Of a DNA stretch of 49,938 nt, positions 8,238 through 18,502 are shown piece by piece (position 1 is the stretch's first letter; each line of letters starts with the position of its first letter). The stretch spans positions 1 to 49,938 of the forward strand of contig CBFGWL010000009.1 of the NCBI GenBank assembly GCA_965652565.1, in the 5' to 3' direction. This DNA comes from RSA11 sp965652565. Lineage in GTDB: Bacteria > Actinomycetota > Thermoleophilia > Solirubrobacterales > 70-9. Both the position numbers and the translations under genes were made by a program. Under the pieces are notes generated by a model. It was given only the letters and a program-made list of their open reading frames with translations. It ran no database searches and was not told where the DNA came from.

Positions 8238-9230
8238 GTGGCGGCCAAGGAGGCGCTCGCGCCCGCCTATCTGATCGCCGGCGACGATCGCGCCAAGATC
8301 GACGCGGCGCTGCGTCGTCTGCGCGAACGCGCGGAGAGCGAGGGTGGCCCGGGCGCGCTGCAGACCTTCGGCGGCGACGCCGGCCCGGACGCCGAGGAGC
8401 TCGTGCGTGAGATCCCGGCGCTGTCGCTCACCGCGAGTAGCCGCTACCTGATCGCCGACGGCATCGAGCGCTGGAATGCCGCAGCGACGAAAGCGGTGAT
8501 CGCCGCCCTGGCCGACCTGCCGCCCGACCTGACCGTGGTGCTCGTCGCCCGCGAAGAGGGCCGCAAGCGCGCCCCGAAGGGCATCGCGGAGGCCGTGAAG
8601 AAGGCCGGCGGCCAGGTCCTCACCTACGCCGCCCCGAAGGCGCGCGATCTGCCCGGCCGGCTCGTCGCGGACGCCCAGCGGCGCGGCTTCGAGCTCGACC
8701 CGGAGGCCGCCCAGATGCTCGTCGATCGCATCGGCGAGTCGACGACTCGGCTCGCCAACGAGCTCGACCGGCTGGCGACGTGGGCGGGCGAGGGCGGCGT
8801 GGTCACCGTCGCCGACCTCGCCGCAATGGTCACGGACACCTCCGAGGAGGTCGTCTGGGCGCTCTCCGATGCGATCGTGAGCCGCGACCGGGCCGTCGCG
8901 GCGGCCGCCGCCGCGCGGCTCATGGACCAGGGCGAGGGCGTCACCTCGCTCGTCTACCAGGCCGCGCGCCGGCTGCGCGATGCCCGGCTGGCCGTCGCAG
9001 GCCTGGAGGCAGGCCGCTCGGCGAAGGAGCTGGAGTCGTCACTGCCGATGCACCCGTACGCCGCCCGCATGCTCCTGCGGCGCGTGCGCGACACCGACAA
9101 GCGCTCGCTGCGCGCGGCGACGTGCGCGATCGCGGACCTGGAGTGGTGGACGCGCGGCGGGTCGGACTATCCCGACGATGTCGCGCTGGCGCTCGCGGTG
9201 GGCCGTGCGACCGGCTCGTCGCACGCGTGA
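8238..9230 (+). CDS. holA: DNA polymerase III delta subunit
   Basis: The 330-residue protein matches HolA, the clamp-loader subunit that opens the beta clamp. It has the N-terminal fold ALAPAYLIAGDDRAKIDAAL, the middle block LVDRIGESTTRLANELDRL (about residues 160-178), and the C-terminal collar domain with WALSDAIVSRDRAVA and MHPYAARMLLRRVR. The start is GTG at 8238 with a strong GGGGGAGG ribosome-binding site at 8223-8230. It stands in the usual actinobacterial order comEC-holA-rpsT, with rpsT convergent. Confidence 0.93.
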   Translation: MAAKEALAPAYLIAGDDRAKIDAALRRLRERAESEGGPGALQTFGGDAGPDAEELVREIPALSLTASSRYLIADGIERWNAAATKAVIAALADLPPDLTVVLVAREEGRKRAPKGIAEAVKKAGGQVLTYAAPKARDLPGRLVADAQRRGFELDPEAAQMLVDRIGESTTRLANELDRLATWAGEGGVVTVADLAAMVTDTSEEVVWALSDAIVSRDRAVAAAAAARLMDQGEGVTSLVYQAARRLRDARLAVAGLEAGRSAKELESSLPMHPYAARMLLRRVRDTDKRSLRAATCAIADLEWWTRGGSDYPDDVALALAVGRATGSSHA

Positions 9231-9262
9231 GCGCGAAGCAGGGGAGCGCGGAGAGCGGGGCT

Positions 9263-9532
9263 CTAGCCGTTCGCCGCGGCGCGGCGGAGGCGCGCGGCGC
9301 GGGCCTTCTTGCGCGCGCCGGTGTTGCGGTGCAGGGCGCCCTTCTGGACGGCCTTGTCGATCTTCGCAACCAGGGCGGCGTGCGCGGCCTCGATGGCCTC
9401 GGCGTCGCCCTCGGCGACCGCGGCCTCAAGGCGCCGGAAGTAGGTCTTCACCGCGCTGGTGTGCCGGCGGTTCTCGACGCGCTCGCGCTCGGACCGCAGA
9501 ATTCGCTTTTTCTGTGAGGCGATGTTGGCCAT
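9263..9532 (-). CDS. rpsT: Ribosomal protein S20
   Basis: The protein is 89 residues long and strongly basic. It starts MANIASQKKRILRSERERVE, continues with HTSAVKTYFRRLEAAV and the S20 block LVAKIDKAVQKGALHRNTGA, and ends in an Ala/Arg-rich tail. S20 binds 16S rRNA in the 30S body. On the minus strand TATCAT (9551-9546) lies 13 bases before the ATG and is a reasonable -10 element giving a very short leader. The gene is convergent with holA and divergent from murJ with only 27 bases between starts. Confidence 0.97.
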   Translation of the reverse strand: MANIASQKKRILRSERERVENRRHTSAVKTYFRRLEAAVAEGDAEAIEAAHAALVAKIDKAVQKGALHRNTGARKKARAARLRRAAANG

Positions 9533-9559
9533 GAAGCGACGGCGGATGATAGCGGGGCG

Positions 9560-11215
9560 ATGACCGAGCCCGACCGCGAAGCAGGGGCTCCCACGCCCAC
9601 CGAGGCGGCGGCCGAGACACCGCCGCAGCGCCGTGCCGGGCGCATCGCGCGGTCGACCGCCCTGTTCGCGCTCGCCACCGGCGCATCGCGCATCGCCGGG
9701 CTCGTGCGCGAGATCGTCGCGGCCTCGTACTTCGGCGTGAGCGCCCAGATGTCGGCGTTCACCGCGGCGTTCCAGGTTCCCAACCTGGTGCGCTCGCTGT
9801 TCGCCGACGCGGCGCTGCAGGCCGCCTTCGTGCCGGTCTTCACCGAGCTCCTCGAGCGCGGTCAGCGCCGCGAGGCGTTCCGGCTCGCCTCCTCGATGAT
9901 CTTCCTGGTAGCGCTGATCCTGGGCGCGATCACGGCGCTCTTCATCCTGCTGGCGCCGCTCGTGATGGGGCTCGTCGTTCCCGGCTTCGAGGACGAGGTC
10001 TTCGACCTCACCGTCGCGCTCTCGCGGATCCTCTTCCCGATCCTCGTGCTGCTCGGGCTCACCGGGATGGTCGTGGGCGTCCTGAACAGCTACGACCGCT
10101 TCGGGGTGTTCGCGATCTCCCCGTTCTTCTGGAACGTCGCGATCATCGCCGTGCTGGTGGGGCTGGCGCCGGCCTTCCCCGAGGAGGACGAGATCTACGC
10201 GTACGCGATCGGCGTGCTGGTCGGCACGCTCGTACAGCTCGCCCTGCCGGTCGTCGACCTGCGCAACACCCCGTACGGCATGCGCCGCGCGCTCATCGCG
10301 CCGCTGCGCATCGGCAACCTGCGCGCCCTGCGCGACCCGATGGTCCGCCGCGTGCTGCTCCTGATGCTGCCGGTGACGATCAGCCTTGGGCTCGTCAACT
10401 TCAACCTGCTCATCAACTCGCTGTTCGGTTCGCTCGTCTCCGACGAGGCGCCGGCGGCGATCGACAAGGCCTTCCGCGTCTACATGCTCCCCCAGGGCGT
10501 GTTCTCCGTGGCGATCGCGACGGTGCTGTTCCCGACCCTCGCGCGGTTCGCCGCGCGGGCGGACTTCGACGGGCTGCGCGCGACGATGGCGAACGGGATG
10601 CGGCAGATCATGCTCCTGCTGATTCCGGCCGCGGCGGCGGTGCTCGTGCTCGCCGAGCCGATGGTGCGGCTGATCTACGAGCGCGGCCAGTTCGACGCCG
10701 CCTCGACAGAGCTCGTGGCCGAGGCGCTGTTCTGGTTCACGTTCTCGCTGCCGTTCAACGGCCTCTTCCTGCTCATGACGCGCACCTTCTTCAGCTTGCA
10801 GCGCGCCTGGATCCCGACGTGGATCGCGGCGGGCAACCTCGCGATCACGGCGCTCGCCGCCCTTGCCCTGTACGAGCCGTTCGGCGTGGGCGGGATCGTC
10901 GCCGCGACGAGCATCGCGACGATCGCCAGCGTTGCGGCTCAGGGCGCGGTGCTGCGCCGGATGCTCGGTGGTCTCGAGTTCGGCCGGCTGCTGTGGACCA
11001 CCTCGCGAGTGCTCGCCGCCGCCGCCGGCCTGGCCGCTGTCTCCTACCTCACCTGGGACGCGCTCGACGGCGCGCTCGGCCGCGGGCTCGCCGGGCAGAT
11101 CGGCTCGCTGGGCATCGGGCTGGCCGCCGGCGCGATCGTCTACGCGGTCTTGATCGTCGCCCTGCGCGTGCCGGAGGCCGACCAGGTCCTGCGGTTGTTG
11201 CGCCTGCGCCGCTAG
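9560..11215 (+). CDS. murJ: MurJ/MviN lipid II flippase
   Basis: The 551-residue protein is a polytopic MOP-superfamily exporter with about 14 membrane helices. MurJ marks include ALATGASRIAGLVREIVAAS (about residues 37-56), AFTAAFQVPNLVRSLFADAA and AAFVPVFTELLERGQ, the Arg-rich loops typical of the flippase. It moves lipid II to the outer face of the membrane for peptidoglycan synthesis. A hydrophilic N-terminal extension of about 30 residues rich in Pro and Glu precedes helix 1. The start ATG at 9560 is followed by a clean frame. The promoter overlaps that of rpsT on the other strand. Confidence 0.95.
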   Translation: MTEPDREAGAPTPTEAAAETPPQRRAGRIARSTALFALATGASRIAGLVREIVAASYFGVSAQMSAFTAAFQVPNLVRSLFADAALQAAFVPVFTELLERGQRREAFRLASSMIFLVALILGAITALFILLAPLVMGLVVPGFEDEVFDLTVALSRILFPILVLLGLTGMVVGVLNSYDRFGVFAISPFFWNVAIIAVLVGLAPAFPEEDEIYAYAIGVLVGTLVQLALPVVDLRNTPYGMRRALIAPLRIGNLRALRDPMVRRVLLLMLPVTISLGLVNFNLLINSLFGSLVSDEAPAAIDKAFRVYMLPQGVFSVAIATVLFPTLARFAARADFDGLRATMANGMRQIMLLLIPAAAAVLVLAEPMVRLIYERGQFDAASTELVAEALFWFTFSLPFNGLFLLMTRTFFSLQRAWIPTWIAAGNLAITALAALALYEPFGVGGIVAATSIATIASVAAQGAVLRRMLGGLEFGRLLWTTSRVLAAAAGLAAVSYLTWDALDGALGRGLAGQIGSLGIGLAAGAIVYAVLIVALRVPEADQVLRLLRLRR

Positions 11216-11275
11216 CGGGTCCGGCGCGGCAGCGCGCTTGTCTGCGCGCGTCCCCGCCATACTCGGATGCCGCCG

Positions 11276-13069
<1,794 letters not shown>

Positions 13070-13107
13070 AGCTTGCGCGAACCGCAGCGGCGCCGCTGCC
13101 CGCTGCA

Positions 13108-13113
13108 TAGACT
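13108..13113 (+). promoter_or_regulatory. -10 hexamer TAGACT before MaoC-type gene
   Basis: TAGACT ends eight bases before the ATG at 13122, followed by GCGGCGCC with no ribosome-binding site. This is the leaderless pattern, and the context TAGACTGCGGCG is identical to that before hisIE. Confidence 0.5.
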
Positions 13114-13121
13114 GCGGCGCC

Positions 13122-13562
13122 ATGGCGATCAAGACGGATGCCGTCGGCAAGTCCTGGGACCCCGTCCCCTTCGAGGTCGAGGCGGCGCGCATCACCCAAT
13201 ACGCCGACGCGGTCGGTGAGCAGAGCCCGATCCACCGCGACGCGGAGGCCGCCCGCGCCGCGGGATATCGCGACGTCGTCGCGCCGCCGATGTTCGCGGT
13301 CGTCTACTGCCTGCCGGCGATGGGCACCGCGCTCTTCGACCCCGAGGTCGAGCTCAACTTCGCCGCCATGGTGCACGGTGCCCAGGAGTTCGTCTGGGGC
13401 GAACCGGTGTGTGCGGGCGATGTGATCTCGACGACCGTCACCTGCAAGTCGATCTCCGAGCGCGACGGCAAGGGCTTCTACGTGTTCGAGTCGGTTTCGG
13501 CGAACCAGGACGGCGCCGAGACCGCCCGCGGCACCTGGACCAACATCGTGCGAGGAGTGTGA
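13122..13562 (+). CDS. MaoC N-terminal-type (hydratase-like) subunit
   Basis: The 146-residue protein is an FAS1-type or HadA/HadC-like dehydratase of the hot-dog fold. Typical parts are FEVEAARITQYADAVGEQSP, the block PIHRDAEAARAAGYRDVVAP with PPMFAVVYCLPA, and a C-terminal YVFESVSANQDGAETARGTW. In mycobacteria such proteins pair with a catalytic HadB-type MaoC subunit to dehydrate 3-hydroxyacyl thioesters. The next gene encodes exactly such a partner, so a heteromeric dehydratase is likely. Its chain-length range and pathway are not visible here. Confidence 0.85.
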   Translation: MAIKTDAVGKSWDPVPFEVEAARITQYADAVGEQSPIHRDAEAARAAGYRDVVAPPMFAVVYCLPAMGTALFDPEVELNFAAMVHGAQEFVWGEPVCAGDVISTTVTCKSISERDGKGFYVFESVSANQDGAETARGTWTNIVRGV

Positions 13563-13568
13563 GCGAGC

Positions 13569-13958
13569 GTGGCCAGCTACGAGGTCGGTGATTCCCTGCC
13601 CGAGCTCCGCGTCACCCCCGACGCGGGCCTCACCCAGCGCTACGCGGAGGCGTCGGGCGACATGAACCCGATCCACATCGACGAGGAGTTCGCCAAGAAG
13701 GTCGGGCTGCCCGGCTGCATCCTGCACGGCCTGTATTCGATGGCCCAGGTGGCGCGGGCGCACAGCGAGGCCGCCGGCGACCCCCTCGCGCTCAAGCGCC
13801 TGAGCGTGCAGTTCCGCGGCATGGGCTTGCCCGAGCAGGAGATCAAGGTCACGGCTACGGTCAAGGCGGTCGAGGGCGACCGCGTCGTCACCGACACCGA
13901 GGCCGCTCAGGGCGACAACCGGATCATCCGCAACGCCGAGGCCGAGTTCACGGCCTGA
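13569..13958 (+). CDS. MaoC-family dehydratase (HadB-like catalytic subunit)
   Basis: The 129-residue hot-dog protein carries the hydratase 2 signature. QRYAEASGDMNPIHIDEEFA (about residues 23-42) contains the Asp and His catalytic pair, and GLPGCILHGLYSMAQVARA follows. It would provide the active site for the dehydratase formed with the preceding gene, six bases upstream. The start is GTG at 13569. The last 11 bases overlap, tail to tail, the end of the regulator gene on the minus strand. Confidence 0.88.
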   Translation: MASYEVGDSLPELRVTPDAGLTQRYAEASGDMNPIHIDEEFAKKVGLPGCILHGLYSMAQVARAHSEAAGDPLALKRLSVQFRGMGLPEQEIKVTATVKAVEGDRVVTDTEAAQGDNRIIRNAEAEFTA

Positions 13959-14790
13959 CGCCGCCCGCGCCGGAGGCGCTCGCCTCGAGCGCCAGGCCGG
14001 CGAGGGCCTCCGCCTCGGCGCTCCCCGGCTCCACGGGATAGATCGTCAGGATCTGATCCCCCTCGTCCGGCAGCGGGACCGCCTCGAACGGGAGCGTGAT
14101 CCGGCCCAGGCGTGGATGCACGTACGTCTTCGCGCCGTGGCGCTTCTCGGCGACGTCGTTGGCGTCCCACCACTCGCCGAAGCGCTCGTCGGCGTCGCGC
14201 AGCTCCGCCACCAGCTCCCCGAGCGCCGCGTCCCCGGGGTGCCGGCCGGTCGCGTAGCGCAGGAGCGCGACCGTCTGGCGGGCGCTCTCCTCCCAGTCGG
14301 CGTGCAGCTCGGTCTGCGCGGGGTCCGTGAAGATCATGCGCGCGTAGTTGCGATGCGCCGCGAACGGGCCGAGCAGCGCCTCGGCCACGGGCGTCCAGAG
14401 CAGCAGGTCCAGGCGGCGGCTGAGCAGGACCGCGGGCGCGGGCGCCAACGTGCGCACGAGGCGTTCGAGCCCGGGACGAACTTCCGTGCCGTCGCCGCGC
14501 GGGCTGGTCGGCTCGGTAGCCGCCGCCAGGCGGAACAGGTGCCGGCGCTCGGCGTCGTCCAGGAGCAGCGCGCGGGCGAGCGCGTCGACGATCTCCGGCG
14601 ACGGCCGCTCGACCCGCCCCTGCTCGAGGCGGATCAGATAGTCCACGCTCACGTTCGCGAGCTGGGCGAGTTCCTCGCGCCGCAGGCCCTCCACGCGGCG
14701 GCGCTCGCCGGGATCGAACCCGACCATCTCCGGATGGACCCGAGCGCGCCGCGACCGCAAGAACCGTCCGAGCTCGTCGGCGCGCCGCAT
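13948..14790 (-). CDS. XRE/MmyB-type transcriptional regulator
   Basis: This 280-residue regulator has an N-terminal helix-turn-helix (LGRFLRSRRARVHPE to LRREELAQLANVSVDYLIRL, about residues 7-55) followed by the MmyB-like ligand-binding PAS-type domain (LLLWTPVAEALLGPFAAHRN, then DPAQTELHADWEESARQTVA). Actinobacteria carry many such one-component regulators beside the enzyme gene they control. Here the divergent alpha/beta hydrolase starts 95 bases away, so it is the likely target. The effector, possibly fatty-acid-like for this domain, is inferred only. The ATG at 14790 matches the family's MRRADELGRFL start. Confidence 0.88.
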   Translation of the reverse strand: MRRADELGRFLRSRRARVHPEMVGFDPGERRRVEGLRREELAQLANVSVDYLIRLEQGRVERPSPEIVDALARALLLDDAERRHLFRLAAATEPTSPRGDGTEVRPGLERLVRTLAPAPAVLLSRRLDLLLWTPVAEALLGPFAAHRNYARMIFTDPAQTELHADWEESARQTVALLRYATGRHPGDAALGELVAELRDADERFGEWWDANDVAEKRHGAKTYVHPRLGRITLPFEAVPLPDEGDQILTIYPVEPGSAEAEALAGLALEASASGAGGVRP

Positions 14791-14884
14791 GGGCGGATTG
14801 TTGCGGATCGGGCTTGGGTGGTACTGGCGATCCCAGGAAACGGCCGCACTGGATGCGCGGCGCGGAGCCGCGCAGGATGGCGGC

Positions 14885-15886
14885 ATGACCACCACCCAGC
14901 AAAACGATCCCTTCCTCCCGGACGATCCGGCGAACCTCCTGGTCGCGGACCCCGGCCGGCGTGAGCCCGTCGCGTTCGACGCGAGCGGCAACCGCCTGGC
15001 GGGCCATCTGTACCGCCCGCCCGGCATCGAGCCGGGCGTGCGCACGCCCGGAATCGTGATGTGCGGGCCGATCTCCAGCGTGAAGGAGCAGACGCTGCCT
15101 CACTACGCGGAGCGCTTCGCGGACGCCGGCTACACGGTGCTGACCTTCGACCCGAGCAACTTCGGCGAGAGCGAGGGCGAGCCGCGCTTCCACTACGACC
15201 CCTGGCGGGTGATCTCCGACTACGTCGACGCCGCCGCGTACCTGATGGGTCGCGACGACATCGATCCGGAGCGGGTCGCTGCCGTCGGCGTGTGCATGGG
15301 TGGCGGCTACGCGCTCGTCGTCGCGGCGCGCGAGCGCCGGCTGGCGGCCTGCGTGAGCATCGCGGGCGGCTACGACATCGGCGGTACGTTCCAGCAGAAC
15401 CTCGGCCCCGACGGGTTCGCCGGATACCTGCGGCTCGCCAACGAGGCGCGCGATCGCGAGCGGCGGACGGGCGAGACCGTCTACATGCCGACGATCGCGC
15501 ACGAGCTGACGGATTCGGAGCCGCTCGCGGCGATGCCGGTGGCCGAGGCCTACAGCTACTACTCGCGGACCTCCGCCGCGGACGCGCCGAACTGGTCCTG
15601 GCGGATGACCGCGGCGTCGCTTGAGCCGTATCTGACGTTCAACGCGATCTCGCAGGCGCCGCTCGTCGCGCCGACCCCGCTGCTGATCGTGCACGGGACG
15701 ACGGACAGCGCGCTGCTGCCGGAGAAGGCCCAGGCCGCCTTCGATGCCGCGGGCGAGCCGAAGGACCTCATGTGGATCGAGACCCACAACCACATCGAGC
15801 TCTACGACCAAGATCCCTACGTGAGCGAGGCCGTCGGCCGCGTGGTGGGCTGGCTCGGCGAGCGCGGCTTGGAGGGGCGGGCGTGA
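14885..15886 (+). CDS. Alpha/beta hydrolase, dienelactone-hydrolase-like
   Basis: The 333-residue hydrolase has a Cys nucleophile elbow, GVCMGGGYAL at about residues 137-146 (G-x-C-x-G), as in dienelactone hydrolases, rather than the more common Ser. The acid is probably Asp in VHGTTDSALLP and the His lies in ETHNHIELYD near the C terminus, so the triad looks complete. The early strand GIVMCGPISSVKEQTLPHYA supplies the oxyanion region. ATG at 14885 is preferred because the upstream part of the frame is not conserved in character. A CAGGAT hexamer lies six bases before it. The gene overlaps the next one by four bases (GTGA). Confidence 0.85.
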   Translation: MTTTQQNDPFLPDDPANLLVADPGRREPVAFDASGNRLAGHLYRPPGIEPGVRTPGIVMCGPISSVKEQTLPHYAERFADAGYTVLTFDPSNFGESEGEPRFHYDPWRVISDYVDAAAYLMGRDDIDPERVAAVGVCMGGGYALVVAARERRLAACVSIAGGYDIGGTFQQNLGPDGFAGYLRLANEARDRERRTGETVYMPTIAHELTDSEPLAAMPVAEAYSYYSRTSAADAPNWSWRMTAASLEPYLTFNAISQAPLVAPTPLLIVHGTTDSALLPEKAQAAFDAAGEPKDLMWIETHNHIELYDQDPYVSEAVGRVVGWLGERGLEGRA

Positions 15887-16323
15887 GCGCGGCGGCGACG
15901 GACGCGATCGCCCGCTTCGCGCTCGCCCTCGACGATCGCGACTGGGAGCGCGTGCTCGCGGTGCTCGACGACGACGTGAGTCGGGACTACACCTCGCTGT
16001 TCGGCACCGAGCCCGATGTGATCGCGGCGACCGATCTCGTGGCGGAGTGGGAGGGGCTGCTCTCCGGGTTGGACGCGCATCAGCATCTGCTCGGCCCGGC
16101 CGTCCTCGATGTCGACGGCGACGAGGCGACCGCCGGGGTTCACGTCGTGGGCACGCACGTCCTGGCCGGCCACCCGGGGAGCCCCTGGGTCGTGGGCGGC
16201 ACCTACCGATTCGGCCTGCGCCGGCGAGACGACGGGTGGCGGATCCACTCGATCCGCCTCGACACCAAGTGGCAGAGCGGCGACGCGGCCGTGCTCGAGG
16301 AGGCCGCGGCACAGGCGAGCTGA
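15883..16323 (+). CDS. SnoaL/NTF2-like protein
   Basis: The 146-residue protein fits the NTF2-like fold of SnoaL-type ketosteroid isomerase relatives. It opens with AIARFALALDDRDWERVLAV and has the core ATDLVAEWEGLLSGLDAHQH and the C-terminal sheet YRFGLRRRDDGWRIHSIRL. Members act on small ligands or have lost activity, and no catalytic assignment is safe. It starts at GTG 15883, overlapping the hydrolase stop by four bases, so the two are translationally coupled and may act on the same compound. Confidence 0.82.
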   Translation: MSAAATDAIARFALALDDRDWERVLAVLDDDVSRDYTSLFGTEPDVIAATDLVAEWEGLLSGLDAHQHLLGPAVLDVDGDEATAGVHVVGTHVLAGHPGSPWVVGGTYRFGLRRRDDGWRIHSIRLDTKWQSGDAAVLEEAAAQAS

Positions 16324-16378
16324 GCGCGCGCGACCGGGATTCAGGCCGGCCCCGCGGGATCCGGCCGGGCGCCGTTCC

Positions 16379-16384
16379 TAGAAT
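16379..16384 (+). promoter_or_regulatory. -10 hexamer TAGAAT before hrcA
   Basis: TAGAAT ends seven bases before the ATG at 16392 and actually overlaps the alternative ATG at 16383, which argues for the downstream start. No CIRCE inverted repeat is visible between 16324 and 16391. Confidence 0.5.
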
Positions 16385-16391
16385 GGGCTAC

Positions 16392-17423
16392 ATGCTCACG
16401 GAGCGGCAGCAACGGATCCTGGGGCTGGTCGCTGAGGAGTACCTGGAGAGCGGCAAGCCCGTCGGCTCGAAGGCGCTTGCCGAGCGTCCCGACGTCACGT
16501 GGAGCGCCTCGACCATCCGCAACGAGCTCGCCGCCCTCGAGCGCGACGGATTCCTGACGCACCCGCACACCTCGGCGGGACGCGTGCCCACCGACCGCGG
16601 GTACCGCTTCTACGCCGACGCCCTGCTGGCCGCGGGCGCCACGCGTACCAACCCGGTCGGCGAGCTCGGCCTGACGCGGATGCGCGCCGAGGTGGAGGAG
16701 GCGATGCGGGAGACGACCGCTGCGCTCTCCCGCGTCACCGACCTGCTCGCCGTCGCGACCGCGCCGCCGCCGAGCGTCGCGCACATCCACCGCGTCGAGG
16801 TCCTGCGCCTGCAGCCCAAGGTCGCGATGGTCGTCGTGATCGCCTCGAACGGCGCCGTGGCGAAGCGCGTCTTCTCGTTCGAGGAGGAGCTCGACACCGG
16901 GCTCGTGGAATGGGCGTCCAGCTACCTCAACGAGAGCCTCACCGGGCTCTCGCTGGGCGCCCGGATGATCGCCGACCGGCTCGCCGACCCAAGCCTCTCG
17001 CCCCCGGAGGCGAACTTCCTGGCGCGCATCAAGACCGCCTTCACGCATCTCGAGCAGCGCGCCGGCGAGGATCTCTACGTCGACGGCGCCGCCCGCCTGC
17101 TCTCCGAGGAGTACGCGCCCGATCTGCCCGAGATCGAGTCCCTGATGGAGGCGCTCGAGCGCCGGGCGAACCTGCTGCACGTCCTGCGCTCGGCGCTGGA
17201 TGAGAAGACCTCGGTGTTCGTCTGGATCGGCAGTGAGAACCCAGCGCCCGAGCTGCGGTCGGTGAGCGTCGTCGGCGCGAACTACGGCCTCGGCTACCGC
17301 AACCTCGGCACGGTGGGCGTGGTCGGCCCGCTGCGCATGGACTACGCGACCGCGATCGCATCCGTGCGGCACGTCGCGGGCGAGTTGTCGCGCTTCTTCG
17401 AGGACGTCTACGAGCCGCGCTGA
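16392..17423 (+). CDS. hrcA: Heat-inducible repressor HrcA
   Basis: The 343-residue protein has the normal HrcA length. The N-terminal winged helix (LTERQQRILGLVAEEYLESG, then TWSASTIRNELAALERDGF and HTSAGRVPTDRGYRFYAD) is followed by the GAF-like and inserted dimerisation domains, ending VRHVAGELSRFFEDVYEPR. HrcA represses chaperone genes by binding CIRCE elements and is matured by GroEL. No CIRCE site is visible in front of this gene, so its targets probably lie elsewhere. dnaJ follows two bases after its stop. Confidence 0.96.
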   Translation: MLTERQQRILGLVAEEYLESGKPVGSKALAERPDVTWSASTIRNELAALERDGFLTHPHTSAGRVPTDRGYRFYADALLAAGATRTNPVGELGLTRMRAEVEEAMRETTAALSRVTDLLAVATAPPPSVAHIHRVEVLRLQPKVAMVVVIASNGAVAKRVFSFEEELDTGLVEWASSYLNESLTGLSLGARMIADRLADPSLSPPEANFLARIKTAFTHLEQRAGEDLYVDGAARLLSEEYAPDLPEIESLMEALERRANLLHVLRSALDEKTSVFVWIGSENPAPELRSVSVVGANYGLGYRNLGTVGVVGPLRMDYATAIASVRHVAGELSRFFEDVYEPR

Positions 17424-17425
17424 GG

Positions 17426-18502
17426 ATGCCGCGCGACTACTACGAGGTGCTCGGCGTCGACCGGGGCGCGAGTGACGCGGAGATCAAGCGCGCGTTCCGC
17501 CGCCTCGCCCGCGAGCTGCACCCCGACGTCAACAAGGAGGACCCGAACGCCGAGGAGCGATTCAAGGAGGCTGCCGAGGCCTACGAGGTGCTCTCCGATC
17601 CCGAGCGCCGCTCCACGTACGACCGCTACGGTCACGAGGGCCTGCGCACGGGCGGGTGGTCGCCCCGCGCCGAGTCGTTCGGCAGCGTCGAGGACATCTT
17701 CAACGCGTTCTTCGGCGGCGACTCCCCGTTCGGCGACATCTTCGGGTTCCGCGGGCGCAGCGGCCCGGCGCCGGGCGCCGACGTCGGCATGCGCGTGGCG
17801 ATCGACCTCGAGGAGGTGCTCACCGGGACCAGCCGGGAGGTCGCCTTTGAGGCGGTCGTCACCTGCGACCACTGCCGCGGCAACGGCGCCGAGCCCGGCA
17901 CGCCGATCCGCACCTGCGAGACCTGCGCCGGGCAGGGCGCCGTCCGCCAGGCGACCCGCACGGCGTTCGGGCAGATGGTGCGCACGACGCCCTGCCCGAC
18001 GTGTGGCGGGGACGGGCGGATCCCCGAGCAGCCCTGCGAGGTCTGCGGCGGCGACGGGCGGGTGACGCGCACCCGCACGTGGGACGTCGAGATCCCGGCG
18101 GGCATCGAGTCCGGGCAGCGCATCCGCATCCGCGGCGCGGGGCACGCGGGCGAGGCCGGGGCCGCGCCCGGCGATCTGTACGTGGAGGTCGAGGTGAACC
18201 CCGACGAGCGCTTCGAGCGCCACGGGGAGCACCTGCTCTCCAAGATCCGGATCACGCCGACGCGCGCGATGCTCGGCGGGACGGTGACCGTGCCGACCCT
18301 GGACGGCGAGCGCGAGCTCGAGATTCCCGCCGGCGCCCAGCCCGGCCAGCGCCTCGCTCTTCGCGGGCTCGGGCTGCCGGGCCTGAACGGCCGTCGCCGC
18401 GGCGATCACTTCGTCGAGCTCGAGATCGTCGTGCCCGAGCGGCTGAGCCGCGAGCAGCGCGAGCTGGCCGAGCAGCTCGAGGCGACGTTCGAGGCGCCGT
18501 GA
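17426..18502 (+). CDS. dnaJ: Chaperone DnaJ
   Basis: The 358-residue type I DnaJ has a J domain with the HPD motif (ARELHPDVNKEDP, about residues 30-42), a Gly/Phe-rich linker (AFFGGDSPFGDIFGFRGRSG), four zinc-binding CxxCxGxG repeats (CDHCRGNG, CETCAGQG, CPTCGGDG, CEVCGGDG, about residues 148-213) and two C-terminal substrate-binding domains. It stimulates DnaK ATPase activity and delivers substrates. The linker is short. The gene directly follows hrcA, the common hrcA-dnaJ pair, and overlaps prmA by four bases. Confidence 0.97.
   Translation: MPRDYYEVLGVDRGASDAEIKRAFRRLARELHPDVNKEDPNAEERFKEAAEAYEVLSDPERRSTYDRYGHEGLRTGGWSPRAESFGSVEDIFNAFFGGDSPFGDIFGFRGRSGPAPGADVGMRVAIDLEEVLTGTSREVAFEAVVTCDHCRGNGAEPGTPIRTCETCAGQGAVRQATRTAFGQMVRTTPCPTCGGDGRIPEQPCEVCGGDGRVTRTRTWDVEIPAGIESGQRIRIRGAGHAGEAGAAPGDLYVEVEVNPDERFERHGEHLLSKIRITPTRAMLGGTVTVPTLDGERELEIPAGAQPGQRLALRGLGLPGLNGRRRGDHFVELEIVVPERLSREQRELAEQLEATFEAP

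Noticed and set aside
8188..8238. A 16-codon frame before holA
   Set aside because: It overlaps the holA start and contains the holA ribosome-binding site. Nothing supports translation.
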